Source: Streptomyces boluensis
GTDB taxonomy: Bacteria > Actinomycetota > Actinomycetes > Streptomycetales > Streptomycetaceae
Direction of reading: 5' to 3'
Assembly (NCBI RefSeq): GCF_009908195.1
Contig: NZ_JAAAHS010000023.1
Location: 1-39,956, forward strand
DNA length: 39,956 nt
The notes beneath the pieces are model-generated. The model was not told the origin of the DNA, did no database searches, and worked only from the letters and a program-made list of their open reading frames with translations. The position numbers and the translations under genes are program-made. Shown here in pieces: positions 10,084-20,446 of the stretch; position 1 is the stretch's first letter; each line of letters starts with the position of its first letter.

Positions 10084-10518
10084 TTACGGGCCGGTACGTG
10101 AACTCGTACCGAAGGGGTTGTCGATGAGGTACCGCCAGTTGCCGTCGGGGCCGCGGCGGGCGACGTCGGTGGCCGTGCCCTCGATGTGGACGGGGGCGCC
10201 GTCCGGTGCGGTGCCCTCGATGACCCAGTCGACGATCAACAGGGCGATGTCATCGGCGACATACGTGTGCCGGGGCCGCACCTCGATCGGCAGGCCGAGC
10301 CCCTGGAACGCGGCGTTGGCGTCCCGCAGCGCCGCCCCCGTCACCGCCTCACCGGGGCGCGGCACGAGGACCGCGCCGTCCGCGTACACCCGCGCGAGCG
10401 CCTCCGGGCTGCCGGAGTTGAAGGCCCCGGCGAAGACGGCCGGGTGTTGCCCGGGGGAGGTGCTCAGGGAAACAGTGGGGCCATGCCCAGGCCCGATGTG
10501 CGACGAATCGATGCTCAT
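10084..10518 (-). CDS. NTF2-like / SnoaL-type small protein
   Basis: A 144-residue cone-fold (NTF2-like) protein. Typical signs are [25 protein letters not shown] near residue 30, the [12 protein letters not shown] helix, and the closing strands [41 protein letters not shown]. This subgroup resembles the 'YybH/DUF4440' proteins annotated as ketosteroid-isomerase-like. No activity can be assigned. The ATG at 10518 is 24 bases from the GTG of the divergent HxlR regulator, which suggests that the regulator controls it. It has no clear ribosome site. Confidence 0.78.
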   Translation of the reverse strand: MSIDSSHIGPGHGPTVSLSTSPGQHPAVFAGAFNSGSPEALARVYADGAVLVPRPGEAVTGAALRDANAAFQGLGLPIEVRPRHTYVADDIALLIVDWVIEGTAPDGAPVHIEGTATDVARRGPDGNWRYLIDNPFGTSSRTGP

Positions 10519-10542
10519 GCCCGCAGCCAAGCGGCCCGCGCG

Positions 10543-10977
10543 GTGACTCACCAAACGGAAACCCACGCACCGCGGGACTCCCAACGGGCCGACTGGGACG
10601 CCGAGTTGGTGCCCGACGCCGATGGCCGCACCCGTCGGCCCGAGCCGGACTGCCCGGTCGAGATCGCCCTCGCCGCCGTCGCGGGGCGCTGGACGACGCT
10701 GGTGCTGCGGGAGTTGATGTCCGGCGGCGACTCCTTCAGCGCACTGCGCGAACGGCTCCCCGGCATCAGCCCCAAGGTGCTCGCCGAGCGTCTGCGGGTC
10801 CTGGAGGAGCGCGACCTGCTCACCCGCGACCGCATCCCCGGCTTCCCGCCCCGCACCCGCTACCGGCTCACCCCGTCGGGCCATGCGCTGCGCCCGCTCC
10901 TTGTGGAGCTCTACCGGACGGGGGCGAAGCTGCGGTCGCACCCGGGTGAGCACGCGTCGGGGCCCGCACCCGGGTAG
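10543..10977 (+). CDS. HxlR-family transcription regulator
   Basis: 144 residues with one winged-helix HxlR domain: CPVEIALAAVAGRWTTLVLRELM, then SFSALRERLPGISPKVLAERLRVLEERDLLTRD and RTRYRLTPSGHAL. The Cys-Pro before the first helix is the conserved cysteine that many members use to sense reactive electrophiles. The GTG at 10543 gives a 34-residue leader before that cysteine; in-frame starts at 10498 (GTG) and 10483 (ATG) are possible and none has a good ribosome site. Divergent from the NTF2-like gene, its likely target. Confidence 0.85.
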   Translation: MTHQTETHAPRDSQRADWDAELVPDADGRTRRPEPDCPVEIALAAVAGRWTTLVLRELMSGGDSFSALRERLPGISPKVLAERLRVLEERDLLTRDRIPGFPPRTRYRLTPSGHALRPLLVELYRTGAKLRSHPGEHASGPAPG

Positions 10978-10991
10978 GTGCGAGCCCCGAC
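10956..10991 (+). terminator. Terminator overlapping the HxlR stop codon
   Basis: A 15-bp stem with one mismatch (10956-10970 with 10977-10991), loop CGGGTA. The gene's TAG stop lies in the loop and right arm, so the last codons form the left arm. Confidence 0.7.
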
Positions 10992-11030
10992 TCGCTTGCC
11001 GCTACGGCCTGTTGCGCTCGCGCGCACCGC

Positions 11031-11579
11031 TCAGATGCCGAACTCCTGCGGCGAGACCCCGAGCGCCGCGCACACCTCGCGCAGCACCTGCTCCTCGGGC
11101 GGGGAGACATAGCCGTCCGCACCCGCGACGACGAAGCCGGTCTGCACGACCGCCCTGGCCTCCGCGGGCTTCTTCGCCGCCTTGGCGACCTCCGTCATGG
11201 CGTCGTTCTTGCCCTGCTGGAAGTTGAAGGACAGCTGGTCCACGTGCTTGTTGAAGCGCTGCCGCAGCTGCTCCGGCGGGAAGTTCTTCAGGACGTCGTT
11301 CTGCAGGATCAGCGACTCCACGTGCTGGCGCTCCGCCGGGTCGACCGAGCCGTCGGCCGCCGCGACCAGGGCGCACACGGCCATGCTCGCGTCGCGGTAC
11401 GCCCCGCTTTTCAGCTCCGTTTTGGCCGAGGCGAGCTGAGACTTGATCAGGCCCACGAGCTGGGCCTTCGAGCCGCCTCCGGACCCGGAGCCGGTCCGTC
11501 CCTGACCGCCGGAGCCCCGCGACCCCGCCTGCTGCTGCAGACCCTTGGCCTGGTCCTTGATCCGGTCCCACATCGCCAT
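11031..11579 (-). CDS. TerB-family tellurite-resistance-like protein
   Basis: 182 residues. After an N-terminal MWDRIKDQAKGLQQQ helix and a Gly/Ser-rich linker (about 19-37) comes a TerB domain: DASMAVCALVAAADGSVDPAERQHVESLI, then EARAVVQTGFVVAGADGYVSPPEEQVLREVCAALGVSP. The two 'ADG.V.P.E' loops are the acidic metal-binding-like signatures of TerB. TerB proteins occur in Ter stress systems that associate with membranes and calcium; here no terD/terC genes are adjacent, so its exact role is open. The ATG at 11579 has GAGGTGG about six bases upstream. It sits downstream of, and in the same direction as, the MerR-HEAT gene but behind a terminator-like hairpin. Confidence 0.85.
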   Translation of the reverse strand: MAMWDRIKDQAKGLQQQAGSRGSGGQGRTGSGSGGGSKAQLVGLIKSQLASAKTELKSGAYRDASMAVCALVAAADGSVDPAERQHVESLILQNDVLKNFPPEQLRQRFNKHVDQLSFNFQQGKNDAMTEVAKAAKKPAEARAVVQTGFVVAGADGYVSPPEEQVLREVCAALGVSPQEFGI

Positions 11580-11716
11580 CCGTGCCACCTCGGCTTGCCG
11601 TTTCGCTCGTCCGCGCGCACTCCGCGCATCACTTTGCCAACGCCTTACCCTCCCTTGAAGTTCCGGGGCGGGTAAAGCGGTTGGGCACGTTCCGGTCCGC
11701 CGCGCACCGCTGGGCC

Positions 11717-11744
11717 GGCCCACGGCGGGTGCCGCCCAAGGGCC
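11717..11744 (-). terminator. Candidate terminator of the HEAT/MerR operon
   Basis: GGCGG (11724-11728) pairs with CCGCC (11732-11736) across a 3-base loop, extended by an outer GGCCC/GGGCC pair (11717-11721 with 11740-11744). It starts just past the operon's last stop codon. Confidence 0.5.
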
Positions 11745-11746
11745 CG

Positions 11747-12796
11747 TCACCGTACGTCGTGCAGTCGCAGTACGTACGTGGCGGTCACGGCGACGGCGCG
11801 GTCCGCGTCCCGCGAAAGCTCCCGGAGCGCGGCTGTCGTCGTCGGCCCCGGAACGGCGGCCAGGGCCTGGGTCAGGCGTCCGCGCGCGGGTGCGTCGGCG
11901 GCGCTGTGGGCGAGGCGGTCGACGAGCGCGGCCGCGATCCGGTCCGCTGTCGCGGGGTCGCTCGCCAGCACGCTCAGGGCGTCGGCCGCGTCGGTGTCGT
12001 TCCTGCCCGCCACGATCATGGCGATCAGGGTGGGGACCGCCTCGGCCACCGAGCGGGCCCCGAGCTCAAGTGCCGCGTACCCGCGGACCACGGCGTCCCC
12101 GTGGCCGAGCGCCTCCCGCAGCGCGGCCGTCGCCTCGGCCGAGGGCAGCTCGGCGAGGGTGCGCACGGCACGTTCCCGCACCTCGGCCTCCGGTGCGTCG
12201 AGGCCCGCCACGAGCAGGGCGGTGCCGTCGGCGCCGGAGCGTGCGAGCGCCCAGCGCAGGGCCCCGGCGACGTTCGGCACCGTCTCACTCAGTACCGCCT
12301 CGACCAGCGCCTCCACCGGCACCGGCACCTCCCCGACCGAGGAGCCGGAGGAGCCGGCGGAGCCCGACGAGCCCGAGAAGTACGGGGAGAGCGCCGCGCG
12401 CTGGCGCGTGTCGGCGCTCTTGGAACCCAGCGCCTGGAGCAGCGAGACGACCTGGAGGACGTCCTCCCAGCCGGCCGGGTCCGCGGCGTCGATCCGGCGC
12501 AGCCGGGTCAGCAACTCGGTCTCGGCCGCGATGCGTTCACGTGTCTGCCGGACGAGGTCGCCGACGAGCGCCGCGGGTGTGAAGCCCGGGTCGTCAAGGG
12601 CGCGCCCGATCTCCCGCAGCGAGAGTCCAAGGGACCGCAGGCTCTCGATGTGGAAGATGCGCCGGATGTCGTCCTCGGCGTACTCCCGATAACCGGAGCC
12701 CGTACGGGCCGATGGCCGCAACAGTCCGAGCGACTCGTAATGCCGGAGCATCCGGGCACTGACCCCGGACCGTTGCGCCACCTCGCCGATCAACAC
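11747..12796 (-). CDS. MerR-family regulator fused to C-terminal HEAT repeats
   Basis: 349 residues in three parts. Residues 1-70 are a MerR winged helix (LIGEVAQRSGVSARMLRHYESLGLL, then YREYAEDDIRRI, then LRSLGLSLREIG) followed by the dimer helix to about 125. Residues 141-154 are a Ser/Gly linker. From about 160 to the end lie alpha-alpha HEAT/armadillo repeats (RERAVRTLAELPSAEATAALREAL; VVRGYAALELGARSVAEAVPTLI). The HEAT part replaces the usual ligand or metal sensor, so it probably senses a protein or a large ligand. The GTG start lies four bases after the TAA of the upstream HEAT gene (TAAGGCGTG), so translation is coupled. A MerR-style promoter precedes the operon, consistent with autoregulation. 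The TTG next to it is an alternative start. Confidence 0.9.
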   Translation of the reverse strand: MLIGEVAQRSGVSARMLRHYESLGLLRPSARTGSGYREYAEDDIRRIFHIESLRSLGLSLREIGRALDDPGFTPAALVGDLVRQTRERIAAETELLTRLRRIDAADPAGWEDVLQVVSLLQALGSKSADTRQRAALSPYFSGSSGSAGSSGSSVGEVPVPVEALVEAVLSETVPNVAGALRWALARSGADGTALLVAGLDAPEAEVRERAVRTLAELPSAEATAALREALGHGDAVVRGYAALELGARSVAEAVPTLIAMIVAGRNDTDAADALSVLASDPATADRIAAALVDRLAHSAADAPARGRLTQALAAVPGPTTTAALRELSRDADRAVAVTATYVLRLHDVR

Positions 12797-12799
12797 GCC

Positions 12800-13471
12800 T
12801 TATTGTCCCTCCGCGCTGTACCCGCCGAGCGCCACGACGCGTTTGGCCTCCTCGATCGCGGACTCGAACCCCGTGTCAGGGTCGCTCAACAGCCGTTGGG
12901 TGGCGATCGCGTGGGCGCGTACGCGGGGCTCGGGGGCCGTCGTCGCACCGTGCAGAGCAGGCGTGATCACGTCGCCAAGGGCGACAAGCGCCCTGCTGAG
13001 ACTGAGCTGTGTCTCCCGCTCGCCGCGCCCGAGCTGGGTCGCGAGGACCGCGGCCAGGCCGGGCTCCGCGCCTTCCGGTACGAGGACGACGGCGGCCCGC
13101 CAGGCGCTGCGCGCGACCTCGTCCTCGGCGTCGGTCAGCAGCGCCCGGGTGATCGCCGGCCACGCCTGCCGGTCCCCGATCTTCGACAGTGTGTGCAGCG
13201 CCTGGCTGCGGGCCTGCGTGCGCTCCGAGCGGATCTCGTCGAGCAGCAGGGGGAGCGTCAGGGCCGCCGGGTGCCGGGTCAGCGCCCAGGTCAGCAGGTC
13301 GCGGACATAGAAGTCGGGCTCGACCGCGCAGCGCTCGACCAGCGGGTCGACGAAGACCGGGTCGGGCGCGGAGCCCACCGCGAGGGCGGCCCGCAGACGT
13401 ACGGACGAACGGTCGTCCGCAAGCCCCCGCATCGCTCGTACCGCGTTCGTGTCCTGCCCCGTGGTCGTCAT
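12800..13471 (-). CDS. HEAT-repeat protein, partner of the MerR-HEAT regulator
   Basis: 223 residues made almost wholly of HEAT/PBS-lyase-like repeats: SSVRLRAALAVGSAPDPVFVDPLVERC, FYVRDLLTWALTRHP, TQARSQALHTLSKIGDRQAWPAITRALL, and later units, each a pair of helices. No catalytic motif is seen, so it is likely a protein-binding scaffold. The ATG at 13471 has AAGGAGG nine bases upstream. It is first in an operon with the MerR-HEAT gene, three bases apart. The shared fold suggests that the two proteins bind each other or compete for one partner, with this protein acting as an anti-activator or sensor; that is inference. Confidence 0.88.
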   Translation of the reverse strand: MTTTGQDTNAVRAMRGLADDRSSVRLRAALAVGSAPDPVFVDPLVERCAVEPDFYVRDLLTWALTRHPAALTLPLLLDEIRSERTQARSQALHTLSKIGDRQAWPAITRALLTDAEDEVARSAWRAAVVLVPEGAEPGLAAVLATQLGRGERETQLSLSRALVALGDVITPALHGATTAPEPRVRAHAIATQRLLSDPDTGFESAIEEAKRVVALGGYSAEGQ

Positions 13472-13532
13472 CGGTGCCGCCTCCTTCTCCGTGCGCGCCT
13501 TGCGCTTCTTGCGTTGCCTTGTGAACAGCAGC

Positions 13533-13563
13533 AGTGAAGGGCTTGTCACCGTGTCAAGGTCAA
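13533..13563 (-). promoter_or_regulatory. MerR-type promoter with 19-bp spacer and operator dyad
   Basis: Read on the minus strand: -35 TTGACC (13563-13558), a 19-base spacer, -10 TTCACT (13538-13533). The spacer carries the dyad CTTGACACGGTGACAAG (13558-13542), 7 of 8 pairs about a central base. A spacer of 19-20 with a dyad between the boxes is the hallmark of MerR-activated promoters. The transcript would give a 55-base leader to the HEAT gene. Confidence 0.78.
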
Positions 13564-13584
13564 GCGGAGCCCGGCCGAAACCCT

Positions 13585-15820
<2,236 letters not shown>

Positions 15821-15855
15821 CCACGTACGACGAACCGGGGACCTGGAACAGAGTC

Positions 15856-16761
15856 ATGAGCACTCGTAAACACACCGCACTGCCCAAGGCGCAGATCCTC
15901 GTCGAGGCGCTGCCCTGGCTGACCCGGCACCACGGCAAGACCGTCGTCATCAAGTTCGGCGGCAACGCCATGGTGGACGAGGAGCTGAAGGCCGCCTTCG
16001 CGCAGGACGTCGTCTTCCTGCACCACGCCGGGCTCAAGCCCGTCGTCGTGCACGGTGGCGGCCCGCAGATCAGCAAGGCCCTCGACCGGCACGGCATCGT
16101 CAGCGAGTTCAAGGCGGGCCTGCGCGTCACCACCGAGGACGCCATGGACGTCGTACGGATGGTGCTCGCCGGACAGGTGCAGCGCGAGCTGGTCGGCCTG
16201 CTCAACCAGCACGGGCCGCTCGCCGTCGGCCTCACCGGCGAGGACGCGCACACCATCACCGCGACCAAGCACCAGCCGCGGATCGAGGGCGAGTTGGTCG
16301 ACATCGGCCGGGTCGGTGAGATCACCGAGATCGACACCGGCGCCATCGAGGCGCTGCTCGCCGACGGCCGTATCCCGGTCGTCTCCTCGATCGCCCGCTC
16401 CGCCGACGACCACCACGTCTACAACGTCAACGCCGACACGGCGGCCGCCGCGCTCGCCGCGGCGCTCGACGCCGAGACGCTGATGGTCCTCACCGATGTC
16501 GAGGGCCTCTACGAGGACTGGCCGAACAGCGACGAGGTGATCAGCCGCCTCACCGCCAAGGAGCTGGAGACGCTGCTGCCCGACCTGGCCAGCGGCATGG
16601 TGCCGAAGATGGAGGGCTGCCTGCACGCCGTGCGCAACGGAGTGCACACCGCCCGCGTCATCGACGGGAGGGTCCAGCACTCGATCCTCCTCGAGATCTT
16701 TACGGATGAAGGCATCGGCACGATGGTCGTGCCCGACGAGCCCGAAGGGGGAGCACAGTGA
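15856..16761 (+). CDS. argB: Acetylglutamate kinase
   Basis: 301 residues. ArgB phosphorylates N-acetylglutamate, the controlled step of the pathway. Phosphate-binding motifs are KFGGNAM (33-39) and HGGGPQI (66-72), and [10 protein letters not shown] and LTDVEGLY lie in the nucleotide domain. About 28 residues precede the first strand, including [15 protein letters not shown], the N-terminal helix found in hexameric, arginine-inhibited kinases, so feedback inhibition is likely. The ATG at 15856 is 35 bases after argJ with only a weak ribosome site. Its stop overlaps the argD start. Confidence 0.96.
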   Translation: MSTRKHTALPKAQILVEALPWLTRHHGKTVVIKFGGNAMVDEELKAAFAQDVVFLHHAGLKPVVVHGGGPQISKALDRHGIVSEFKAGLRVTTEDAMDVVRMVLAGQVQRELVGLLNQHGPLAVGLTGEDAHTITATKHQPRIEGELVDIGRVGEITEIDTGAIEALLADGRIPVVSSIARSADDHHVYNVNADTAAAALAAALDAETLMVLTDVEGLYEDWPNSDEVISRLTAKELETLLPDLASGMVPKMEGCLHAVRNGVHTARVIDGRVQHSILLEIFTDEGIGTMVVPDEPEGGAQ

Positions 16762-17972
16762 CCGGCGGCAGCAACCAGGAGTACGTCCAGCGCTGGCAGG
16801 GCGCGCTGATGGACAACTACGGCACCCCGCGGATGCCGTTGGTGCGCGGCGAGGGCCTCAAGGTCTGGGACGCGGACGGCACCGAGTACGTGGACTTCGT
16901 CGGCGGCATCGCCGTCAACGCGCTCGGCCACGCCCACCCCGCGGTGGTCCGCGCGGTCAGCGACCAGGTCGCCACGCTCGGCCAGGTCTCCAACTTCTTC
17001 ATCGCCGAGCCGACGGTCACGCTCGCCGAGAAGCTGCTCCAGCACTTCGGCCGCACCGGCCGGGTCTTCTTCTGCAACTCCGGTACGGAGGCGATCGAGG
17101 CGGCCTTCAAGATCGGCCGCCTGACCGGGCGTTCGCACATGGTCGCCACCCAGGGCGGCTTCCACGGCCGCACCATGGGCGCCCTCGCGCTCACCGGACA
17201 GCCCGCGAAGCAGGCGCCGTTCGCGCCGCTGCCCGGCGATGTCACACACGTGCCGTACGGCGATGTGGAGGCGCTGCGGGCGGCCGTCACCGAGGACACC
17301 GCGCTCGTCGTGATCGAGCCGATCCAGGGCGAGAACGGCGTGGTCGTGCCCCCGGCCGGCTACCTCAGGGCGGCCCGCGAGATCACCGCCGCCACCGGCA
17401 CGCTGCTCGTCCTCGACGAGGTGCAGACCGGCATCGGGCGCACCGGCCACTGGTTCGCGTACCAGGCCGAGGAGGGCGTCGAGCCCGACATCGTGACCCT
17501 CGCCAAGGGCCTCGGCGGCGGCCTTCCGATCGGCGCGACCGTCGCGTTCGGTGCCGCGGCCGAGCTGCTCAGGCCCGGCCAGCACGGCACGACGTTCGGC
17601 GGCAACCCGGTGGCGTGCGCGGCCGGAGTCGCCGTACTGGACACCGTCGCGGACGACGGGCTGCTCGACAACGTGAAGCGGCAGAGCGAGCGCCTCCGCG
17701 ACGGAATCGAAGGTGGTGGCCATGCGCTCGTCAGCCACGTCAGAGGCGCCGGACTGCTGCTCGGTATCGTGCTCACCGAGCCGCTCGCACCCCAGGTGCA
17801 GCAGGCCGCCCAGGACGCCGGATACTTGGTGAACGCGCCCGCCCCCGACGTGGTCCGCCTGATGCCGGCGCTGACCCTGTCGGACGCCGAGACGGACACG
17901 TTCCTCCAGGCCCTGCCCGGCATCCTGGACCGGGCCGGCGCGGCGCACGGGGACGGACGATCCGGGGAATGA
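16758..17972 (+). CDS. argD: Acetylornithine aminotransferase
   Basis: 404 residues, a class-III PLP aminotransferase converting N-acetylglutamate semialdehyde to N-acetylornithine. Motifs: [15 protein letters not shown] (107-121) holding the phosphate, [13 protein letters not shown], and [14 protein letters not shown] (217-230) with the cofactor aspartate. The Schiff-base lysine is K250 in [14 protein letters not shown]. The GTG at 16758 overlaps the argB stop (GTGA). It is followed after seven bases by argR. Confidence 0.96.
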   Translation: MTGGSNQEYVQRWQGALMDNYGTPRMPLVRGEGLKVWDADGTEYVDFVGGIAVNALGHAHPAVVRAVSDQVATLGQVSNFFIAEPTVTLAEKLLQHFGRTGRVFFCNSGTEAIEAAFKIGRLTGRSHMVATQGGFHGRTMGALALTGQPAKQAPFAPLPGDVTHVPYGDVEALRAAVTEDTALVVIEPIQGENGVVVPPAGYLRAAREITAATGTLLVLDEVQTGIGRTGHWFAYQAEEGVEPDIVTLAKGLGGGLPIGATVAFGAAAELLRPGQHGTTFGGNPVACAAGVAVLDTVADDGLLDNVKRQSERLRDGIEGGGHALVSHVRGAGLLLGIVLTEPLAPQVQQAAQDAGYLVNAPAPDVVRLMPALTLSDAETDTFLQALPGILDRAGAAHGDGRSGE

Positions 17973-17979
17973 GACGACG

Positions 17980-18510
17980 ATGAGCCTGCAGGAGAACGAG
18001 AGCGGCCCGGCGGTACCGCAGACGCGGACCGCCCGGCACCGCCGGATCGTGGACATCCTCAACCGCCAACCGGTGCGCTCCCAGAGCCAGTTGGCGAAGC
18101 TGCTCGCGGACGACGGCCTGTCCGTCACGCAGGCGACGCTCTCCCGCGACCTCGACGAGCTCAACGCCGTCAAGATCCGCAACAACGACGGGGACCTGAT
18201 CTACGCGGTGCCGAGCGAGGGCGGATTCCGTACCCCGCGCGCACCGCTCGGGGAGTCCGCGAAGGAGGAGCGGATGCGCCGCCTCTCCGGGGAGTTGCTG
18301 ATCTCCGCCGAGGCCTCCGCCAACCTCGTGGTGCTCCGCACCCCGCCGGGCGCCGCGCAGTTCCTCGCCTCCGCGATCGACCAGGCCGAACTGCACGACA
18401 TCCTCGGCACCATCGCCGGTGACGACACCCTCATGCTGATCAGCCGCGACCCGACGGGCGGCCAGGCCCTCGCGGACCACCTCCTCGGGCTCGCGCAGAA
18501 CGCCCGCTGA
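17980..18510 (+). CDS. argR: Arginine repressor
   Basis: 176 residues. The N-terminal winged helix (about 15-85) reads [24 protein letters not shown] and [18 protein letters not shown]. The C-terminal oligomer domain ends with [17 protein letters not shown], which carries the arginine-binding Asp pair (GDD). ArgR hexamers bind ARG boxes when arginine is present; such boxes lie before argC and argG in this window. As the last gene of argCJBD it is autoregulated through the argC promoter. It starts seven bases after argD and is closed by a hairpin. Confidence 0.96.
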   Translation: MSLQENESGPAVPQTRTARHRRIVDILNRQPVRSQSQLAKLLADDGLSVTQATLSRDLDELNAVKIRNNDGDLIYAVPSEGGFRTPRAPLGESAKEERMRRLSGELLISAEASANLVVLRTPPGAAQFLASAIDQAELHDILGTIAGDDTLMLISRDPTGGQALADHLLGLAQNAR

Positions 18511-18541
18511 GCGGTAGGCAGTAGTAGCAGTCGTACGCGCG

Positions 18542-18579
18542 CGAAGGCCCCCGCAGTCCTCGGACGGCGGGGGCCTTCG
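18542..18579. terminator. Bidirectional terminator between argR and the BASS symporter
   Basis: A 13-bp perfect stem, CGAAGGCCCCCGC (18542-18554) with GCGGGGGCCTTCG (18567-18579), and a 12-base loop. It lies 31 bases after the argR stop and 16 bases from the end of the convergent gene. Confidence 0.88.
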
Positions 18580-18595
18580 TACGTACGGGGACGGC

Positions 18596-19591
18596 TCAGG
18601 CCTTGCGGGAGCGGCGCGCCATCCAGGCCGCGACGAGCGCCCCGGAGACGTTGTGCCAGACCGAGAACACCGCGGCGGGCAGCGCGGCGAGCGGGCTGAA
18701 GTGGGCGGTGGCGAGGGACGCGGCGAGGCCGGAGTTCTGCATGCCGACCTCGAAGGCCATGGCGCGGCTGGCAGGTTTCCCGAGGCCGGAGACCTTGCCG
18801 GCCGCGTAACCGAGCGCGAGGCCGAGGCCGTTGTGCAGCACCACGGCGAGCAGCACGAGCGCGGCCGCCGACTTGATGGCCGAGGCGCTGCCCGCCACGA
18901 CCACGGCCACGATCACCGAGATGGTGACGGCCGACAGCCACGGCAGGGCGCCGAGCACCCGGTCGATCACCCGGCCCGCGCAGAGCCGGAGCAGCAGCCC
19001 GGCGAGGACCGGGAGCAGCACCGTCTTGAGGATGTCGGTGACCATCGAACCGGCGTCGACGGGCAGGTACTCGCCCGCGAGCAGCAGCGTCAGGGGCGGC
19101 GTCACCAGCGGGGCGAGCACCGTGGACACGGTCGCCACGGACACCGAGAGGGCCACGTCGCCGCGCGCCAGGTAGGTGACGACGTTGGAGGCGGTACCGC
19201 TGGGCGCGCAGCCGACCAGGATCACACCGGCCGCCAACTGCGGGGGCAGGCCGAGCGCGTGGGCGATCAGCCAGCCCAGCCCCGGCATGATCACGTAGTG
19301 CGCGACCAGGCCGAGCGCCACGGCCCACGGCCGCTTCGCGACGCCCTTGAAGTCGAGCGGCGTCATCGTCAGGCCCATGCAGAACATCACGATGCCGAGG
19401 AGGTACGGCACCGAGGTCTTCCACTCGGCGAACGCGCCGGGCAGGGCAAGGCCGAGGGCGCCCGCGACCAGGACCAGGACGGGGAAGACGGTGACGGCAC
19501 GGCGGGCCGCCCGGTCGCCGGTGTCGGTGCCCTTGTCGGTGCCCTTGTCCTCGCCCCGGTCAGCGGGGGTCGGTATCTGTTCGGTTTCCAC
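18596..19591 (-). CDS. Bile acid:sodium symporter (BASS) family transporter
   Basis: 331 residues from GTG 19591. About nine or ten membrane segments follow a 35-residue hydrophilic, Gly-Thr-Asp-rich N-terminus. Signature stretches of the BASS family are present: GCAPSGTASNVVTYLARGD, with the sodium-binding crossover, and FEVGMQNSGLAASLA in the second half. Family members import bile acids, pantoate, pyruvate or other organic anions with sodium. The start is uncertain: a TTG at 19627 is in frame and neither has a good ribosome site. A six-unit 12-bp tandem repeat lies just upstream. Substrate unknown. Confidence 0.85.
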   Translation of the reverse strand: METEQIPTPADRGEDKGTDKGTDTGDRAARRAVTVFPVLVLVAGALGLALPGAFAEWKTSVPYLLGIVMFCMGLTMTPLDFKGVAKRPWAVALGLVAHYVIMPGLGWLIAHALGLPPQLAAGVILVGCAPSGTASNVVTYLARGDVALSVSVATVSTVLAPLVTPPLTLLLAGEYLPVDAGSMVTDILKTVLLPVLAGLLLRLCAGRVIDRVLGALPWLSAVTISVIVAVVVAGSASAIKSAAALVLLAVVLHNGLGLALGYAAGKVSGLGKPASRAMAFEVGMQNSGLAASLATAHFSPLAALPAAVFSVWHNVSGALVAAWMARRSRKA

Positions 19592-19655
19592 GGCGCGATG
19601 CAACGCCGTGCCGCACCGCTGCCGCAATCGCGTCTCGATATGTGGTCGCTACACG

Positions 19656-19727
19656 GGTCTCGGTACCGGTCTGGGTACCGGCCTCAGTATCGGCCTTGGT
19701 ACCTGCCTCGGTACCGGCCTCAGTACC
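19656..19727. repeat. Six 12-bp tandem units centred on GGTACC
   Basis: Units start at 19656, 19668, 19680, 19692, 19704 and 19716, for example GGTCTCGGTACC, GGTCTGGGTACC and GGCCTCAGTACC. Four units end in the palindrome GGTACC. The array begins in the stop region of the L,D-transpeptidase gene and ends 65 bases before the BASS start. Confidence 0.88.
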
Positions 19728-20415
19728 GGGTGATCGCCGTGGCCCCCGAGCGGGTGCCGATGGCGATGTGCGGGGTGGCCGCCGGGTCCGCCCAGGCGAG
19801 GATGCGGGCCATGGCCGCGGCCGGTACGGAGACACAACCGGCCGTCGCCCCGCGCCCGTTGACGTGCAGGAAGATCCCGGCGCCGCGGCCGCGCACGGGC
19901 CGCTCGTAGTTGAAGCCGACGACGAGGGCGTGCGCGTACTGCCTGCCGTACTCCTCCAGGTGCTCGGACTCGCGGGCCCGGCAGTCCGCCGCGAGGGGCT
20001 CGCTCCAGCGGTTGTAGACGCGCGAGCGGTTGTCCTGGCACCACCACGAGTCGCGGTTCACCCGGCGGTACGGGGTGCGGGTGCCGGGCGGCGCGGGGCG
20101 GGTGCCGAAGGCGTACGGCAGCTCGTACAGGCCGGTCGGTGTGGTGTCCGTGCCCTGTTCGCGCCGGGCGCCATCGGCCAGACCCTTCGCGCCGAAGCGG
20201 GCGGGCGCGGAACCGGCCCGGTGCCAGCGGCCGTCGCGCCGCTCCCACCAGGTCACCGTGCCGGTGGTGGAGCGGGTGTCGGGGGCGACGGCGGTGATCA
20301 GCTGGCTGCCGCCACCGGTGTCCGCGAGCCGCGCCGGGAGCGGCGGCGCCACCGGCGCACCGGCGGTGGTGAACAGGACGGCGCAGAGCGCGAGTCCGGT
20401 GCGCAGGGCGGCCAC
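19720..20415 (-). CDS. Secreted L,D-transpeptidase (YkuD-type)
   Basis: 231 residues. The N-terminus is a Sec signal (about 1-27, LRTGLALCAVLFTTAGAPVA). The catalytic YkuD motif is complete: HVNGRGATAGCVSVP with H184 and C194. The proteins of this family form 3-3 cross-links or anchor proteins in peptidoglycan outside the membrane; this short branch has only the catalytic domain, as in ErfK/YnhG-like 'murein' proteins. The GTG at 20415 follows GGGAG at seven bases. Upstream, on the same strand, is the FMN-binding gene; the two are 31 bases apart and may share a message. Physiological partner unknown. Confidence 0.87.
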   Translation of the reverse strand: MAALRTGLALCAVLFTTAGAPVAPPLPARLADTGGGSQLITAVAPDTRSTTGTVTWWERRDGRWHRAGSAPARFGAKGLADGARREQGTDTTPTGLYELPYAFGTRPAPPGTRTPYRRVNRDSWWCQDNRSRVYNRWSEPLAADCRARESEHLEEYGRQYAHALVVGFNYERPVRGRGAGIFLHVNGRGATAGCVSVPAAAMARILAWADPAATPHIAIGTRSGATAITRY

Positions 20416-20446
20416 GGCGGCTCCCGGGGGAGAAGGGGCGAGTCGC

